The notes under the pieces: model-generated
The model's input: the letters and a program-made list of their open reading frames with translations, nothing else
Told to the model about the DNA's origin: nothing
The model's database searches: none
Position numbers and translations under genes: made by a program
Part shown: positions 16,750 through 24,775 of the stretch, piece after piece
Layout: every line of letters begins with the position of its first letter
Position numbering within the stretch: the first letter of the stretch is position 1
Assembly: GCF_905196875.1 (NCBI RefSeq)
Contig: NZ_CAJJWO010000008.1
Location: 61,959 to 125,958, forward strand
Length of the DNA stretch: 64,000 nucleotides
DNA from: an uncultured Parabacteroides sp.
GTDB lineage: Bacteria; Bacteroidota; Bacteroidia; Bacteroidales; Tannerellaceae
Direction of reading: 5' to 3'

Positions 16750-17232
16750 TTACTCGGAAAAATGTATCATTTTTAATGCAGTTACTGCGGCTTCATCTCC
16801 TTTATTTCCGTACTTACCGCCTGCGCGATCCTCTGATTGCTGCATGTTGTCGGTAGTTAACAATCCGAAAATGAATGGAATATCATACATTAAATTCAGC
16901 TCGGTGATACCTTGTGTGACACCAGAACAAACATAATCAAAATGTGGAGTATCGCCTCTTACGACACATCCTAAAACGATAACGGCATTCACATCTTTTG
17001 TTTCCGCCATACGTTTTGCACCGAAAGTCAGTTCGAAGCTACCCGGAACACGTTTTACGTATATGTTTTCCGGTTTGACACCATGTTTTTCCAGTGTGTT
17101 ACATGCACCTTCCAGTAATTTTTCTGTGATGTGCTTGTTCCACTCTGCAACTACAATTCCGAAGGTCATTTCTGAGCCATCCGGTACGCTGTTGAAGTCG
17201 TAGTCTGATAAATTTTGATAAGCTGTAGCCAT
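16750..17232 (-). CDS. ribH: 6,7-dimethyl-8-ribityllumazine synthase
   Basis: 160 residues, the penultimate enzyme of riboflavin synthesis. The signature GCVVRGDTPHFDYVC is near residue 85, with the conserved His, and PGSFEL near 63; both line the active site. DNMQQSEDRAG near 128 carries the phosphate-binding Arg region. It normally forms pentamers or 60-mers. The other rib genes are not in the window. It follows the TPR gene by 79 nt, with a hairpin in between. Confidence 0.93.
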   Translation of the reverse strand: MATAYQNLSDYDFNSVPDGSEMTFGIVVAEWNKHITEKLLEGACNTLEKHGVKPENIYVKRVPGSFELTFGAKRMAETKDVNAVIVLGCVVRGDTPHFDYVCSGVTQGITELNLMYDIPFIFGLLTTDNMQQSEDRAGGKYGNKGDEAAVTALKMIHFSE

Positions 17233-17247
17233 AACTTTGTATTTAAA

Positions 17248-17281
17248 AAATAAAAGGATGCCTTTTTTGATGAGACATCCT
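17248..17281 (-). terminator. Hairpin between the TPR gene and ribH, possible terminator
   Basis: On the minus strand AGGATG (17281-17276) pairs with CATCCT (17260-17255) across a 15-nt loop and is followed by TTTATTTTTT. The stem is short, so it may act only partially, leaving some read-through to ribH. Confidence 0.4.
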
Positions 17282-17311
17282 CTTGTTATTGTTTATATCG
17301 TACGATTCATA

Positions 17312-17995
17312 TTATTTAGCAGCAGAAGCACGGGCGATATATTTATCGATGTCGGCTGCTTCCATTGAGTTGAAATATTTTTCTTTAATCGTAGTGTATG
17401 CTTTAACAGCATCGCTGTATTGTTTTTGGTTTTCATAAGCGATACCAGCCTTTTTCAGATAAACAGGACTGATTACCTCGTTGTCTGCTTTATTGGCAGC
17501 TTTTTCGAAATAGCTGATACCTTCTTTAATGTTACCCATATTTACATAGCAGTCACCGATCAGACCGATGATAGCCGGAGAAATCATGTTGTCGTCTCCA
17601 CTGAATGATTTCAGTTTGTCTAATGCTTTTTCAGTGTCACCCATCTTAAAATAACAGATACCTGCATAAGCTTTAGCCAGGTTTCCGGAAGCAGTACTTC
17701 CATATTGGTCGATGATACCTTCGAAACCTTCATAGTCTGCACCATTACCGTTCAATGCCAACGCGAAAGAATCTTTAGCAAAATATTGTTCTCCTTTAAA
17801 TATAGCAGCGGCTGCTTTCTTTTGCTGAGGAATCATGTAACCGTGTTTAATTCCCAAAACAGCTCCAACAACGAGTGCGATAGCTATAATTCCGTAAATG
17901 ATCTTTTTTGAATTGTTTTCAATAAACTGCTCCGACTTCGAAACAATTTCTTCTACTTCTAACTCCGTGTTGGTGTTTTTTTCCTTAGTAGCCAT
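17312..17995 (-). CDS. Membrane-anchored tetratricopeptide-repeat protein
   Basis: 227 residues. A short polar N-terminus is followed by one membrane helix (about 33-53; IIYGIIAIALVVGAVLGI). The rest contains TPR-like helical pairs (AKAYAGICYFKMGDTEKALDKL, IGLIGDCYVNMGNIKEGISYFEKA, AGIAYENQKQYSDAVKAYTTI). The layout resembles YfgM-type proteins, which help outer-membrane or periplasmic assembly in other phyla, but a specific role is not established here. It is divergent from recF, and a -7 element TACTTTTG lies at 18062-18055. Confidence 0.75.
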   Translation of the reverse strand: MATKEKNTNTELEVEEIVSKSEQFIENNSKKIIYGIIAIALVVGAVLGIKHGYMIPQQKKAAAAIFKGEQYFAKDSFALALNGNGADYEGFEGIIDQYGSTASGNLAKAYAGICYFKMGDTEKALDKLKSFSGDDNMISPAIIGLIGDCYVNMGNIKEGISYFEKAANKADNEVISPVYLKKAGIAYENQKQYSDAVKAYTTIKEKYFNSMEAADIDKYIARASAAK

Positions 17996-18131
17996 AATGT
18001 GTTATAGTTATTTATTATTTTATCCTGATTTTATGCCAATGGCAATTCAAAGCGCAAAAGTAGTTTTTTTTACTGATATAATCTATACTTAGAAGTATAT
18101 TTTTTAATTTTGTACGATTAATACGGTACAG

Positions 18132-19235
18132 ATGATACTCAAAAAGCTTTCTATTCTTAATTATAAAAATATTCTTCAGTCGGAAGTTGCCTTTTCGCCC
18201 AAAATGAATTGTTTCTTTGGAAATAACGGGATGGGAAAGACAAACCTACTGGATGTTATCCATTATCTTTCGTTTTGCAAAAGTCATGTGAATACTCCTG
18301 ATAGTCAAATAATAAACAATGACCAGGATATGTGCGTGATTCAGGGTGAATATGATTATGAAGGAAGGGGGGAGGAGATTTTCTGTGCGATCCGCCGTCG
18401 CCAGCGGAAACAGTTCAAACGGAATAAGAAAGAATACGATAAGTTGTCGGAGCATATCGGCTTTTTGCCTTTGGGGATGGTTTCCCCTGCCGATTCGGAT
18501 CTGATCCAGGGAGGAAGTGACGAGCGCCGCCGTTTTCTGGACCTAATCATTTCGCAACAGGATAAACAGTATTTACATGCATTGATCCAATACAATAAAG
18601 CTTTGCTCCAACGGAATATACTCCTGAAGAATCAAAGCATGGATGCCTCGCTTTATGAAGTACTCGAGATGCAATTGGGTATGTATGGACGGATGGTTTT
18701 CGAAAAACGCCAGTTGTTGGTGGAAAGCTTTATCCCGATCTTCAATGAATATTATCAAACGATCTGCCGCTCTTCGGAAGTGGTTGGTTTGCGTTATATC
18801 TCTCAACTGGCCGAGAAAGACTTGCCGGAACTATTGGCAGCCAACAGAGAGCGTGATCGTATTTTAGGATATACATCCAATGGTATCCATAAAGATGAAC
18901 TGGAAATGACATTGAATGAGCACCTGATCCGTCGTGTCGGTTCACAGGGGCAGAATAAAACTTACCTGATAGCCCTGAAGCTTGCCCAGTTTGCCTTTTT
19001 AGCTCAAAAAGGACAGACTATTCCGATCTTGCTTCTGGATGATATTTTCGATAAACTGGATGCTGCACGTGTGGCAGAGATTATCAAGCTGGTGGGCAAC
19101 GATAGCTTCGGCCAGATATTTATTACCGATACTAACCGGAAATATCTGGATGAAATCTTGTTGGCGATGAATCACGATTATGCTTTGTTTAGGGTCGAGC
19201 AAGGGGAAGTACAACCGATGGAGGATCCGGAATGA
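18132..19235 (+). CDS. recF: DNA replication and repair protein RecF
   Basis: 367 residues, an SMC-like ATPase that loads RecA at gapped DNA. Walker A GNNGMGKTNLLD is near residue 31, the signature around SQGQNKTYLIALKLAQ near 270, and Walker B LLLDDIFDKLD near 300. The stop overlaps the start of the downstream DciA-like gene by 4 nt (ATGA). That recF-DUF721 pairing is common across bacteria near replication genes. A TAATTTTG -7 element is at 18105-18112. Confidence 0.93.
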   Translation: MILKKLSILNYKNILQSEVAFSPKMNCFFGNNGMGKTNLLDVIHYLSFCKSHVNTPDSQIINNDQDMCVIQGEYDYEGRGEEIFCAIRRRQRKQFKRNKKEYDKLSEHIGFLPLGMVSPADSDLIQGGSDERRRFLDLIISQQDKQYLHALIQYNKALLQRNILLKNQSMDASLYEVLEMQLGMYGRMVFEKRQLLVESFIPIFNEYYQTICRSSEVVGLRYISQLAEKDLPELLAANRERDRILGYTSNGIHKDELEMTLNEHLIRRVGSQGQNKTYLIALKLAQFAFLAQKGQTIPILLLDDIFDKLDAARVAEIIKLVGNDSFGQIFITDTNRKYLDEILLAMNHDYALFRVEQGEVQPMEDPE

Positions 19236-19525
19236 AACGACGCAATGCACAGACAATCGGCGAAGTATTGAGAGATTTCTTCGAAGATAATACGGAACTT
19301 TACGAAAATATACTGGAGATCCGTGTTCAGCGTGCCTGGAAAGAAGTATTAGGCCCCATGGTTATGCAATATACGCGTAATATATATGTACGCGACCATA
19401 TATTATATGTATCGCTTACTTCTTCTGTGCTGCGGAGCGAATTGACTTTATGTCGCGAACGGCTGGTGAAGAGTTTGAATGAGTATGCCGGAGCGACAGT
19501 TATTCAGGACATTGTTATCCGGTGA
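19232..19525 (+). CDS. DciA-like DUF721 protein (replicative helicase loader/regulator)
   Basis: 97 residues of the DUF721 family (RVQRAWKEVLGPMVMQYTR…LTSSVLRSELTL). DciA proteins help load the replicative helicase DnaB in bacteria without DnaC. It is translationally coupled to recF through an ATGA overlap. Its 3' end overlaps the convergent 5-formyltetrahydrofolate cycloligase gene by 11 nt. Assignment by motif and by the conserved recF neighbourhood. Confidence 0.85.
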   Translation: MKRRNAQTIGEVLRDFFEDNTELYENILEIRVQRAWKEVLGPMVMQYTRNIYVRDHILYVSLTSSVLRSELTLCRERLVKSLNEYAGATVIQDIVIR

Positions 19526-20084
19526 TGATCTCTTTCTCTGTGATGACCATGTCCATTTTCTTGTCGAAAGATTCGACCGGAATAGATTTTTGCATTTGAA
19601 AATCGAAACAAATGCCGATTTTAGGTGCTTGTATGGTCGATAATAGCCGGTCGTAATATCCTTTTCCACGTCCCATGCGATTCAGTTGACGGTCGAAAGC
19701 CACGCCCGGTACAATGATCAGGTCTACATCCGATTCTGTAACTGTTGTCTCTGTGTCTATGGGTTCCGGAATGCCGAAGACTCCGGGTTTCAGGCTGTCT
19801 TTGCCTTTATAAGGCAAAAGACATAGGTCGTCGCCGACTATCAGCGGGAGCAGAATTAGTTTTTTGTCGAACCATTTTTCAAGAAAAGCCGCTGTCTGGA
19901 CTTCTCCGGAAATGGAGTAGTATAAAGCAATGCAAGAAGCTTGCCGGAAGAGTTCAGTCTCTTCCAGCCGCTTCAATATCTTTTCTGAAAAGTCAAGCAG
20001 TATAGTCTTCTCGTACGATTTCTTTAGCGAGGCTATATCTTTTCGAAGCTGTTGCTTGGCTATCTGCAATTCCTTTGTCTGCAT
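19515..20084 (-). CDS. 5-formyltetrahydrofolate cyclo-ligase
   Basis: 189 residues. It converts 5-formyl-THF to 5,10-methenyl-THF with ATP. The N-terminal substrate region (QQLRKDIASLKKSY) and the C-terminal nucleotide-binding motif RMGRGKGYYDRLL near residue 137 are both present. The ATG at 20084 lies inside the end of the upstream S41 protease gene, giving a 92-nt out-of-phase overlap. The family's usual N-terminal motif begins at about residue 12 of this frame, so most of the overlap is probably real. The 3' end also overlaps the convergent DUF721 gene by 11 nt. Confidence 0.9.
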   Translation of the reverse strand: MQTKELQIAKQQLRKDIASLKKSYEKTILLDFSEKILKRLEETELFRQASCIALYYSISGEVQTAAFLEKWFDKKLILLPLIVGDDLCLLPYKGKDSLKPGVFGIPEPIDTETTVTESDVDLIIVPGVAFDRQLNRMGRGKGYYDRLLSTIQAPKIGICFDFQMQKSIPVESFDKKMDMVITEKEIITG

Positions 20085-21714
20085 TCTCTTTCTCTATTGT
20101 AGGAACGGATTTCCCTTCATTTATAATCTGGATGGCACGTAATAAGGTTGGATCGTCTTTCAGAAAGATCGGATAGAATCCGGCTTCATCGAAGAAGTTC
20201 CGTACAATATATGCCTGTAGTTGGTTTTCGATCAGTTTACCTGATATGTTGATCAGGGTTGGACGTTTCTTAATACCTTTGGATGCAGCAAAGTTTGTGA
20301 AGTCGTAAAGTAGAGGCTGCGACTGCAGGTATTTATACAGATCCTGATAAGTAGTAAAAGAAGATAACTTTTCACGGTTCTTATCTGAATATTCGAGTGC
20401 ATACAGGTAAAGTGTTCCACTGTTTACAATACTTGTAAAGTAAGTAGTGATACCACTGGTGTCACGCGGGATGAAGATATCCGGCATAATGCCACCACCA
20501 CCGTATACGGTTCTACCTATCATTGTATGATATTTTTCCGTATGTGTATTTTTGATACTGTCTGCAGAGTCGAATTCACCATGGATGAAGCGGTTATAGA
20601 GATCTTGATCATAATCGGCAGAGTCCCCCATCTTATAATCTTTCTGGATGCTTCGTCCCGAAGGTGTATAATAACGGGCAATTGTCAATCGAATTTCCGA
20701 ACCGTCACTTAGCTTGATCGGCGATTGAACTAATCCTTTACCATAGGTACGGCGGCCGACAATCAGTCCGCGGTCGTTATCTTGGATGGCACCTGAGAAG
20801 ATTTCGCTGGCAGAAGCCGAGAATTCGTCTGTCAGAACAACGATCGGGGCTTCTTTGCAGGTCCCGGTTCCGTTTGTATAGACATCGTTACGCGGGAAAG
20901 CTTTCCCTTCGGTGTAAACGATCAGTCTTCCTTCAGGCATAAACTCGTTGACCATGTTGATCGCTGCATCCATATATCCACCAGTATTTCCACGTAGGTC
21001 GATGACGAATGAATTACATCCCGCTTCTTTCAACTTGGCAATCGCTGTGATGAATTCGTTATATGTAGTTCGTCCGAATTTGCTGACTTTGATATATCCC
21101 ACTCCTTTGCTGACTTCGTAAGATACATCGACAGAGTTGACTGGAACATCGCCACGTGTTACATCGAAGTAAAGCAGGTCGGGGGTGTCGCCACGTTTTA
21201 CTCCCAGTTTCACGGTACTGTTCTTTGCCCCACGTAATGTACGCATAATCTTTGCCTGGCTGGTACTATTGCCAGAATAAATCGAGTCGTTTATCGTAAT
21301 GATACGGTCGAATGGAAGAAGTCCTGCTTTTTCAGCCGGCCCTCCGGTTATCACACTGATCACAAGGATCGTGTCTGTCTGCATATTGAAGGATACACCG
21401 ATGCCGCTGAACGAACCTTCCAGGTCTTCGTTCACGATGGATGCATCTTCGGCAGAGATATAAACGGAGTGAGGGTCCAATTCGCTGAATATTTTCGGGA
21501 TAGTTCCTTCCACCAACTTACCCATATTGACGGTATCGACATATTGTTCGTCGATAATATCGAGTATGGCATTTATTTTATTGCCGCTGGAAAACATCCG
21601 GCGTTTGCCGTTTTGTGTAAGAGAAAGATAATGGTTCCCGATAAAGATACCGAGAGCAATACTTGCTGCAATAATAACAGGCAACCAGATGGTCAGCCTT
21701 CTGTTCTTGTCCAT
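19993..21714 (-). CDS. S41-family carboxy-terminal processing protease
   Basis: 573 residues. A signal anchor (about 7-25) is followed by a PDZ domain (about 85-170; GIGVSFNMQTDTILVISVITGGPAEKAGLL) and the S41 peptidase core. The core has the catalytic Ser in the SASASEIFSG block (near 308) and Lys in YGKGLVQSP (near 334). Such CtpA-like enzymes trim or degrade periplasmic proteins. The C-terminal 200 residues lie beyond the core, and the last 30 codons overlap the cycloligase gene. It follows the dCMP deaminase gene by 12 nt on the same strand, so all three are likely co-transcribed. Confidence 0.9.
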   Translation of the reverse strand: MDKNRRLTIWLPVIIAASIALGIFIGNHYLSLTQNGKRRMFSSGNKINAILDIIDEQYVDTVNMGKLVEGTIPKIFSELDPHSVYISAEDASIVNEDLEGSFSGIGVSFNMQTDTILVISVITGGPAEKAGLLPFDRIITINDSIYSGNSTSQAKIMRTLRGAKNSTVKLGVKRGDTPDLLYFDVTRGDVPVNSVDVSYEVSKGVGYIKVSKFGRTTYNEFITAIAKLKEAGCNSFVIDLRGNTGGYMDAAINMVNEFMPEGRLIVYTEGKAFPRNDVYTNGTGTCKEAPIVVLTDEFSASASEIFSGAIQDNDRGLIVGRRTYGKGLVQSPIKLSDGSEIRLTIARYYTPSGRSIQKDYKMGDSADYDQDLYNRFIHGEFDSADSIKNTHTEKYHTMIGRTVYGGGGIMPDIFIPRDTSGITTYFTSIVNSGTLYLYALEYSDKNREKLSSFTTYQDLYKYLQSQPLLYDFTNFAASKGIKKRPTLINISGKLIENQLQAYIVRNFFDEAGFYPIFLKDDPTLLRAIQIINEGKSVPTIEKENADKGIADSQATASKRYSLAKEIVREDYTA

Positions 21715-21726
21715 AAAAACGTATAT

Positions 21727-22161
21727 TTATTCGTTTATATCAATGTATTCTATGCTAATACCGGCTCGCTGTAATAAATTACATCCGTCTTCCATGCGGT
21801 ATTTTTCAGAATATACAACACGTCTGATACCTGATTGGATGATCAGCTTGGCACACTCTATGCAGGGGGCTGAAGTTACATAAATCGTAGCTCCCTTACT
21901 ACTGTTCGAAGATGCTGCAACCTTTGTTATCGCATTCGCCTCGGCATGTAGTACGTAGGGTTTGGTTACGTTGTTTTCATCTTCACAGATATTTTCAAAA
22001 CCGGCAGGTGTACCGTTGTATCCATCGGAAATGATCATCTGGTCTTTAACTATCAGTGCTCCGACCTGACGTCGTTTACAATACGAATTTTCAGCCCAGA
22101 CTGCGGCCATCCGCAAGTAACGTTTATCTAATTCATATTGCTTCTCTGTTTTTTCGCACAT
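21727..22161 (-). CDS. Deoxycytidylate (dCMP) deaminase / ComEB-type zinc deaminase
   Basis: 144 residues. The zinc-binding signature is complete: HAEANAI near residue 70 and PCIECAK near 97. DGYNGTPAGFEN near 46 is the nucleotide-binding loop of dCMP deaminases. The product would supply dUMP for thymidylate synthesis. It is first in a minus-strand cluster with the S41 protease and 5-FTHF cycloligase. Confidence 0.9.
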   Translation of the reverse strand: MCEKTEKQYELDKRYLRMAAVWAENSYCKRRQVGALIVKDQMIISDGYNGTPAGFENICEDENNVTKPYVLHAEANAITKVAASSNSSKGATIYVTSAPCIECAKLIIQSGIRRVVYSEKYRMEDGCNLLQRAGISIEYIDINE

Positions 22162-22245
22162 TGTTTACCTGATTTATCCTTGTTTATTTAGCCTGCAAAG
22201 GTAAATATAATTGATTTAACTATGGTATGTTTAGCTATTTTTATA

Positions 22246-24321
22246 TCAAATGCTATTTCCTTTCGGCTCAGCCTGTTTGATACCGTTTCTTATAAGCAGA
22301 GCGTCTATTGTAGGCTCCTGTCCGCGGAAGCGTTTGTACAATACGGCTGGGTCTTCTGTTCCTCCCTTTGATAAGATGTTTTCGCGGAATGAACGGGCTA
22401 CTTCCTGATTGAATATTCCGTTTGTTTTGAAAACCGAAAAAGCGTCAGCATCCAACACTTCCGCCCATTTATATCCATAATATCCGGCAGAGTAACCTCC
22501 TGAGAAGATATGTCCGAAACTGCTACTCATTAGTGTTCCGGTAACTTCCGGTATGATTACGGTCTGTTTCCAGGCCTGTTTCTCAAATGCTACGATATCT
22601 CCCTCGAACGGAGCGGTCTGTGTGTGCCAGGCCATATCGAGCATTCCGAAACTTAACTGGCGGCAACAGAAATAACCAGTATTGAAGTTGGAAGCATCTA
22701 TCAATTTCCGAATAAGTTCCTGTGGTATTTTTTCTCCTGTTTCATAGTGTACGGCTATCTGGTCCAGAAATTCTTTTTCAGTAAGCCAGTTTTCCATGAT
22801 TTGAGAGGGCAATTCTACGAAGTCGCGGTATACGTTTGTTCCGGAGAGGCTGGCGTATTTCCCTTTGGCGAACATTCCGTGCAGTGCGTGCCCGAATTCG
22901 TGAAGAAGCGTGTTTACTTCATCGAAAGTCAGTAAAGATGGTTTTGTTTCGGTTGGGCGCGTGAAATTCATTACTATAATGATCTGCGGACGGCTGTCGG
23001 TTCCATCGGCTTCGTGATACTGTTCTTTTATATTGTTCATCCAGGCCCCCGATTGTTTACCGTCGCGAGGATGAAAATCGGTGTAAAGGATGGAAAGAAA
23101 TTTTCCATCGGCATCATATACTTCGTAAGCATCTACTTCCGGATGATATACCGGGATCTCTTTGTTCTCTTTGAATGTGATGCCATATAGTTGTGTAGCA
23201 AGTCCGAAAACACCTTTTTTGACATTCTCCAGTTTGAAATAAGGACGTGTCATTTCATCGTTCACATCAAAACGGATATTTTTTAGTTTCTCAGAATAGT
23301 AGCTCCAGTCCCAGGGCATGACGGTGATGTTCTCTTTTTCACTTCCCATCGCAAACCCCTGTACGGCATTATATTCGTTGATCGCTGCCGGTTTGTAGGC
23401 TTCTAATAATTGGTTTAGCAGGTTGTAGACGGTTACCGGGTTTTTAGCCATCGTATGCTTGAGTGAGTATTCCGCATAGGTGTTGTAACCCATCAATCGG
23501 GCAATCTCCAACCGGATGTTGACGATCTGACGGATAATTTCCTTGTTGTCGTATTCATCCCCTTTATTACCGACACTCATATATTCCCTGTACATGGCTT
23601 CGCGTAAAGGACGGGAGGACGCATAACGCATGAACGGAATGTAGCTTGGAGCAGTCAGGTTGAACAACCAGCCTTCTTTCCCCTTTTCTTTTGCACGGTG
23701 AGCCGCGGCTTCACGTATACTTTCGGGAAGACCGTCGAGATCTTTCTCGTTGGTGAGTAGTAACTCATATCTGTTTTTATCTTTCAGCGCATTCTGGTCG
23801 AACGTCAATGAGAGGATACTCAGGTCTGTACTTAGTTTACGATATTTTTCCTTGTCTTCCGAATTCAGATTTGCTCCACGGACAGAGAATGATTCGAATG
23901 TTTCTTCCAATAGTTTGGCATCTTCGGTAGAAAGGTTGAGCCAACCTTTTTGGTCATAAATGTTTTTTACCCGTGAAAATAACTTTTCGTTTAGAAAGAT
24001 ATTGTTGGAGCTTTCCGATAATTTCGGGGATATCCTTTGTGAAATATCCATCATCTCGTCGTCGGCTTCTGCATTCAAAACATTGAAGAAGGCGGAACTG
24101 ACTTTGTTCAGTAATCTGCCGCTTCGCTCTAAAGCAATGATCGTGTTTTCGAATGTGGCAGGCTGTTCGTTCTCTGTGATAGCCTGTACTTCGTTGTCGA
24201 GTTGTTTGATCCCTTCGTCGAAAGCCGGTTCATAATGTTCGATTTTTATTTCGTTGAAAGGTGGAGTCCCAAAAGGTGTATTGTATTTTAAGAAAAACGG
24301 ATTATGAGTTGTTTGTGTCAT
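22246..24321 (-). CDS. M3-family zinc metallopeptidase (oligopeptidase A / Dcp type)
   Basis: 691 residues. The zinc motif HEFGHALHGMF is near residue 470, followed about 25-30 residues later by the third ligand region (FVELPSQIMENW). The N-terminal helical domain (about 1-250) covers a deep cleft that limits substrates to short peptides. There is no signal peptide, so it is presumably cytosolic. It ends with a conserved Arg-Gly segment (RGQEPTIDALLIRNGI) typical of Dcp-like members. Monocistronic. Confidence 0.9.
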   Translation of the reverse strand: MTQTTHNPFFLKYNTPFGTPPFNEIKIEHYEPAFDEGIKQLDNEVQAITENEQPATFENTIIALERSGRLLNKVSSAFFNVLNAEADDEMMDISQRISPKLSESSNNIFLNEKLFSRVKNIYDQKGWLNLSTEDAKLLEETFESFSVRGANLNSEDKEKYRKLSTDLSILSLTFDQNALKDKNRYELLLTNEKDLDGLPESIREAAAHRAKEKGKEGWLFNLTAPSYIPFMRYASSRPLREAMYREYMSVGNKGDEYDNKEIIRQIVNIRLEIARLMGYNTYAEYSLKHTMAKNPVTVYNLLNQLLEAYKPAAINEYNAVQGFAMGSEKENITVMPWDWSYYSEKLKNIRFDVNDEMTRPYFKLENVKKGVFGLATQLYGITFKENKEIPVYHPEVDAYEVYDADGKFLSILYTDFHPRDGKQSGAWMNNIKEQYHEADGTDSRPQIIIVMNFTRPTETKPSLLTFDEVNTLLHEFGHALHGMFAKGKYASLSGTNVYRDFVELPSQIMENWLTEKEFLDQIAVHYETGEKIPQELIRKLIDASNFNTGYFCCRQLSFGMLDMAWHTQTAPFEGDIVAFEKQAWKQTVIIPEVTGTLMSSSFGHIFSGGYSAGYYGYKWAEVLDADAFSVFKTNGIFNQEVARSFRENILSKGGTEDPAVLYKRFRGQEPTIDALLIRNGIKQAEPKGNSI

Positions 24322-24688
24322 ATTTCTTATACGTTATATATTAAATAGTGAATCTTGTCGGATGTAACCGATTTCTTTTCCGGCACAAAGATGGAAAAAA
24401 TACCTGTGTTACTGAATAACTCCCCTCTATATTTATTTTCTCAGGAACAGAATGACAATGACATTGCAATAATGCTATCATTAGGTCCCTGCTTTTGTTT
24501 TATAACCTCCGATAGTCTGTTTTTGTTGTCTATATTTCCATATGTATTAATAGCTGGTTTTAAGTTTTTAACAACTGTTCATGTGTTTGACAACACATTC
24601 ACGGAAGTCCTTAATTTTCTAAGGGATTATTTATCAATCATTTCGGAGTTATAAAAAAACTCAGTTTCTAAATAAATATGAAAGCTGA
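24322..24688. other. Divergent intergenic region, no gene supported
   Basis: About 370 bases between the peptidase start and the glycogen-operon promoter. It is AT-rich. A 99-codon open frame on the plus strand (24355-24654) has hydrophobic, low-information content and no ribosome site, so it is not called. Nothing structured beyond a short GAGTT/AACTC stem near 24650 was seen. Confidence 0.5.
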
Positions 24689-24720
24689 TTTGTTTTTTTA
24701 GTTTTTAAGTGATACTTTTG
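24689..24720 (+). promoter_or_regulatory. Promoter of the glycogen operon
   Basis: TTTG at 24689-24692, a 20-nt spacer, and TACTTTTG at 24713-24720. Both boxes match the Bacteroidetes consensus. Transcription would start near 24727, about 50 nt upstream of the debranching enzyme ATG. Confidence 0.75.
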
Positions 24721-24775
24721 GTCAGTATATCGTATCATTTTCATTATATAAGCATAAACTTAAAACCAAATACAT

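Noticed and set aside
24355..24654. 99-codon open frame between the M3 peptidase and glycogen operon
   Set aside because: No ribosome site, low-information hydrophobic sequence, AT-rich intergenic DNA.
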